Source: Planctomycetales bacterium
GTDB taxonomy: Bacteria; Planctomycetota; Phycisphaerae; SM23-33
Direction: 5' to 3'
DNA length: 15,220 nt
Assembly: GCA_030631125.1 (NCBI GenBank)
Contig: DAOVLS010000021.1
Location: 1 to 15,220, forward strand
Shown here: piece by piece, positions 12,982-15,220 of the stretch
Layout of the letters: each line of letters begins with the position of its first letter
How positions within the stretch are numbered: position 1 is the first letter of the stretch
The notes under the pieces: model-generated
Databases searched by the model: none
The model's input: only the letters and a program-made list of their open reading frames with translations
Told to the model about the DNA's origin: nothing
Translations under genes and position numbers: made by a program

Positions 12982-14924
12982 TTACCCGTTTCCTTCGCCT
13001 TATTGTCGCCGGTACTCTGGCGGTAGATGTCCATTATTGTAAAGACGTCCTTTGGCGTCTGGTCCGTCCGGTCGTACAGATAGAAGACGACGTATTCGAG
13101 CGTACCGGCCAGCGGGCTGCGGAAAGTGAATTCCGACTTGCCCACGTCGTCCTTCGTAACGGTAATTTTCTGCGTGTGGTATTTACCGTCAACGCATCCG
13201 ATCATCCGCCACTTGCCCGGATACATCGGCCACCATCGTTTTCCCGTCGAGAAGGGCGAACTCTTGACCTTGCGCAGATAGGCGTACTTGAATTGGCCCT
13301 TGTAATCCTTGTCGGCCTGAACGGCTGCACCGATCTTCTGATAGTGCCAGTGCCCGATCCGCAGGACGCCGAGGACCATCTTCTCTTTGCGGTACTTGAC
13401 GAACGGGGAGGTGAGAATCAGCGGGCTTTTACCTTCGCCGATCCGTTGCCAGCCTGCGGGATACCCGCCCCGGCAGTTGTCGCTGCGCGAGCGGTGCTCG
13501 AAGTAAGGGTGCTTATGGCTGCTCGGTATTTTTCCGGTCGTCTTCCACATCATCGCCCAGATGCAGTCGTCGTCCATTATCAGGTCGAGCAGCATCCGGC
13601 TGGTGTGGGGGTGATATATGCTCTTGGGCGGGTCATTTTTCCACGCATCGGCAAGGAAATCCTGCCCGCCGGGAAGCGATTCGGGCGAGATGTGAATCCT
13701 CGATTCGCCGTGCATGCCCTGTTCGGAAACCATCTCGTTCATCGGTTCTATTTCCAGCCAGGGCTTGCCGGCCTGGACGCGGTAGCGATTAATCAGGAAT
13801 ACGCCGACTCCCTTTCTCGTGCGAGTCTTGGTTTTGCTTTCAACGATTATGTCGCCGCGCTCGTTTTTGATGATCTTGTTGTACTCGTAACTGCCGCAGT
13901 AGGTCCTCAGCCCGCCCGGCTGGTCGTAGGAACGGTACATCTCGTTGTGCCGGGAGGGGGTTCCTTCGGCGTCCGTCTTGTTGTAGAGGAAGCAGGCGTC
14001 GTGCCCGCTGGCGTGCAGCGACATCCAGAAGTTAGGCCCTTCGAGCATGCAGTCGCCCCGGAACTTGTAGTCGGCAGTCTTACCGTAAGGCACCTGTATC
14101 CAGTTGGCCCGGTCCTCCCACTGTTTCTTGGGCCAGTAGTGTTTGTAGGTGTACTTTTTTCCGAGGTCCCAGACGCGGACGAAGTTTGCGCCCTTCGGCA
14201 TCGGCTTGTAGCCTATCGTCGCGCCGGCCGGCGGCGGTGGCGGGGGAGCCGGAGGAGCCGGCAACTTGATCCTGGCGCTGCCCTTGACCGCTGCGGGAGG
14301 TTCAGCCTCGCCCAGGTACACGTTATCGACATAGAACGTAGCGCCTTCTTTCAGGTCCCTGTCTTCCATTCCGTACACGAAGAACATCAACACCACTTTG
14401 CGAGTGGCGGCCTTGGTCTTGAACGTGCCGGTGTACCTGGTCCATTCGGCGCTGGGAAGGACGCTTACGCCTTTTATGTTGCGGTTCCTTTCCTTACCGG
14501 CTTCGTTGAAGCTCCACGGGGAAGCGGTGATTTTACGCTTGAATCCGTAACCCGCGATGTAGAACGAGTAATGATAGGTCGTATCGCCCTTGACGACGAT
14601 GCCGTTCGGCGCGCTGAATCCGTTGGTCTTTCCGACGGCCAGGCCCGTACACGCGCGGGCGTCGTTTCCGAAGCCGAGGACCTTCAGAAAGGCGCATCGC
14701 TTGCCGGTGTAGAACTCCTTGTCGGTTATGCCTACCTCATCCTTGGTGTTCTCGTAGTGGCTCCAGCCTTCCGGTAGTTTTCCGGCGACGCCCTTTTCCG
14801 CCTCGCCGTTGGGGACGAGGTTGGTTGCCTTCGGGGCGTCGGCGGCAAAACCGGCCATCGACCACGCCAAAACCACAGCGGCCAACACCGCCAACACCAC
14901 ACTTGTTGTTCTCGTTGCTGACAT
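12978..14924 (-). CDS. Secreted protein with CBM4/9-like module, Pro-rich linker and unknown C-terminal domain
   Basis: 648 residues. A clear signal peptide (MSATRTTSVVLAV and a hydrophobic core, likely cut after AGFA near residue 27) precedes a beta-sandwich module at about 33-205. This opens with NLVPNGEAEKGVAGKLPEGW and closes with FYVDNVYLGEAE, the pattern of carbohydrate-binding modules of the CBM4/9 kind. A proline run (PAPPAPPPPPPAG, about 220-235) links it to about 400 residues rich in aromatic and basic residues that I do not recognise. Conspicuous pieces there are MSLHASGHDACFLYN, LEIEPMNEMVSEQGMHGE and HPYFEHRSRSDNCRGG. This domain may be a sugar-active enzyme or binding domain, but no catalytic signature is evident. 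A strong AAGGAG precedes the ATG. The gene is 12 bp behind an upstream gene and overlaps the next by ATGA. Confidence 0.75.
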   Translation of the reverse strand: MSATRTTSVVLAVLAAVVLAWSMAGFAADAPKATNLVPNGEAEKGVAGKLPEGWSHYENTKDEVGITDKEFYTGKRCAFLKVLGFGNDARACTGLAVGKTNGFSAPNGIVVKGDTTYHYSFYIAGYGFKRKITASPWSFNEAGKERNRNIKGVSVLPSAEWTRYTGTFKTKAATRKVVLMFFVYGMEDRDLKEGATFYVDNVYLGEAEPPAAVKGSARIKLPAPPAPPPPPPAGATIGYKPMPKGANFVRVWDLGKKYTYKHYWPKKQWEDRANWIQVPYGKTADYKFRGDCMLEGPNFWMSLHASGHDACFLYNKTDAEGTPSRHNEMYRSYDQPGGLRTYCGSYEYNKIIKNERGDIIVESKTKTRTRKGVGVFLINRYRVQAGKPWLEIEPMNEMVSEQGMHGESRIHISPESLPGGQDFLADAWKNDPPKSIYHPHTSRMLLDLIMDDDCIWAMMWKTTGKIPSSHKHPYFEHRSRSDNCRGGYPAGWQRIGEGKSPLILTSPFVKYRKEKMVLGVLRIGHWHYQKIGAAVQADKDYKGQFKYAYLRKVKSSPFSTGKRWWPMYPGKWRMIGCVDGKYHTQKITVTKDDVGKSEFTFRSPLAGTLEYVVFYLYDRTDQTPKDVFTIMDIYRQSTGDNKAKETGK

Positions 14925-14932
14925 TTTTTAGT

Positions 14933-14938
14933 CTCCTT
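14933..14938 (-). promoter_or_regulatory. Strong Shine-Dalgarno for the CBM-protein gene
   Basis: AAGGAG on the minus strand, 8 bases before ATG 14924. It overlaps the TAA stop of the upstream gene (14937-14939), supporting a tightly packed operon. Confidence 0.7.
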
Positions 14939-15220
14939 ACTCTGTTTTATCCGAACCTTCGTTTGTCGTTTTTCGGAAACTGTCTTTCGATGGCGCCGTC
15001 GGCGCTGTTACGGACTGGCCGCTGAGCCCCGGAAAGGTCAGTTTCCGCCCGCCGGCTACGCTCCAGGAAACAACCTTGCCGTCCCGGCAACGGACAACGG
15101 CGCAGTATCCGTCGGTGCTAATCTGCTTGTCGCGGAAACCCTTCTGCCCGAGCGAGAATACCACGTGGTCGGTCTTCCGGTCAACCCGGATCACGAAGTG
15201 TGCGCCTTCGTCCGATTCGG
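14937..15220 (-). CDS. 3' end of an unrecognised gene, partial
   Basis: The minus-strand frame is open from the right edge of the window to TAA 14937-14939, giving 93 complete codons; a GTG at 15194 is internal and not a convincing start. The visible protein is polar and predicted beta-rich, with HFVIRVDRKTDHVVFSLG, then CAVVRCRDGKVVSWSVAGG, RKLTFPGL and a disordered Ser/Thr-rich end. A short beta-rich tail of the form 'dGkv..w.v.gG.kL.f.G' is reminiscent of the last strands of secreted polysaccharide-lyase-type proteins, and the position upstream of a CBM-bearing secreted protein fits. This is an impression only. The rest of the gene lies outside the window. Confidence 0.6.
   Translation of the reverse strand, partial: ESDEGAHFVIRVDRKTDHVVFSLGQKGFRDKQISTDGYCAVVRCRDGKVVSWSVAGGRKLTFPGLSGQSVTAPTAPSKDSFRKTTNEGSDKTE

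Noticed and set aside
12972..14777. A 601-codon open frame on the plus strand
   Set aside because: It lies opposite the CBM-protein gene, which has a signal peptide, a strong Shine-Dalgarno and a recognisable module. The plus-strand product shows no family motif, and long antisense frames are common in G+C-rich DNA.

Overview
The window looks like a piece of a Gram-negative bacterial chromosome of moderately high G+C, most likely from the PVC superphylum (Planctomycetota, perhaps Phycisphaerae-like; Lentisphaerota/Kiritimatiellota are alternatives). This rests on gene content only: peptidoglycan and division genes without ftsA/ftsZ, next to large secreted proteins of heparinase II/III and neutral-ceramidase-like families, with palindromic repeats scattered between and inside genes. 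No rRNA, tRNA, transposase or CRISPR array was recognised.

Left third (1-5251, plus strand): a compact division and cell-wall (dcw) run reading murG (3' end only), murC, murB, ddl, a divergent ftsQ and a six-helix membrane protein of unknown function. MurG makes lipid II; MurC and MurB act on UDP-MurNAc; Ddl makes D-Ala-D-Ala; FtsQ is a bitopic divisome protein. Genes overlap or nearly touch, except for repeat-bearing gaps after murG and before ddl. The usual ftsA-ftsZ pair does not follow ftsQ.

Middle (5310-7956, minus strand): an rnfC-rnfD pair convergent with the dcw run. rnfC keeps both ferredoxin-type 4Fe-4S motifs but its NADH/FMN-site motifs are degraded, and rnfD has Asp where the flavinylated Thr is expected. 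No other rnf subunit is in view. Both genes end inside repeats, which encode their C-terminal tails.

Right half (8009-15220, minus strand): genes transcribed toward rnfC. In transcription order they are the 3' end of an unrecognised gene, a secreted two-part protein with a CBM4/9-like N-terminal module, a neutral-ceramidase-family metal hydrolase (ATGA overlap with the preceding gene), and a 1124-residue secreted heparinase II/III-like protein. They read as a glycan or glycoconjugate degradation cluster. The heparinase-like gene is bracketed by a 90-bp direct repeat (86/90 identical) containing the 5' end of rnfC, so a truncated rnfC start sits upstream of it. This suggests the gene was added by a duplication-type rearrangement.

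The points most worth a second look are the flavin-motif-poor RnfCD pair, the repeat-encoded protein tails, the direct-repeat scar around the heparinase-like gene, and the unassigned C-terminal domain of the CBM-bearing protein.
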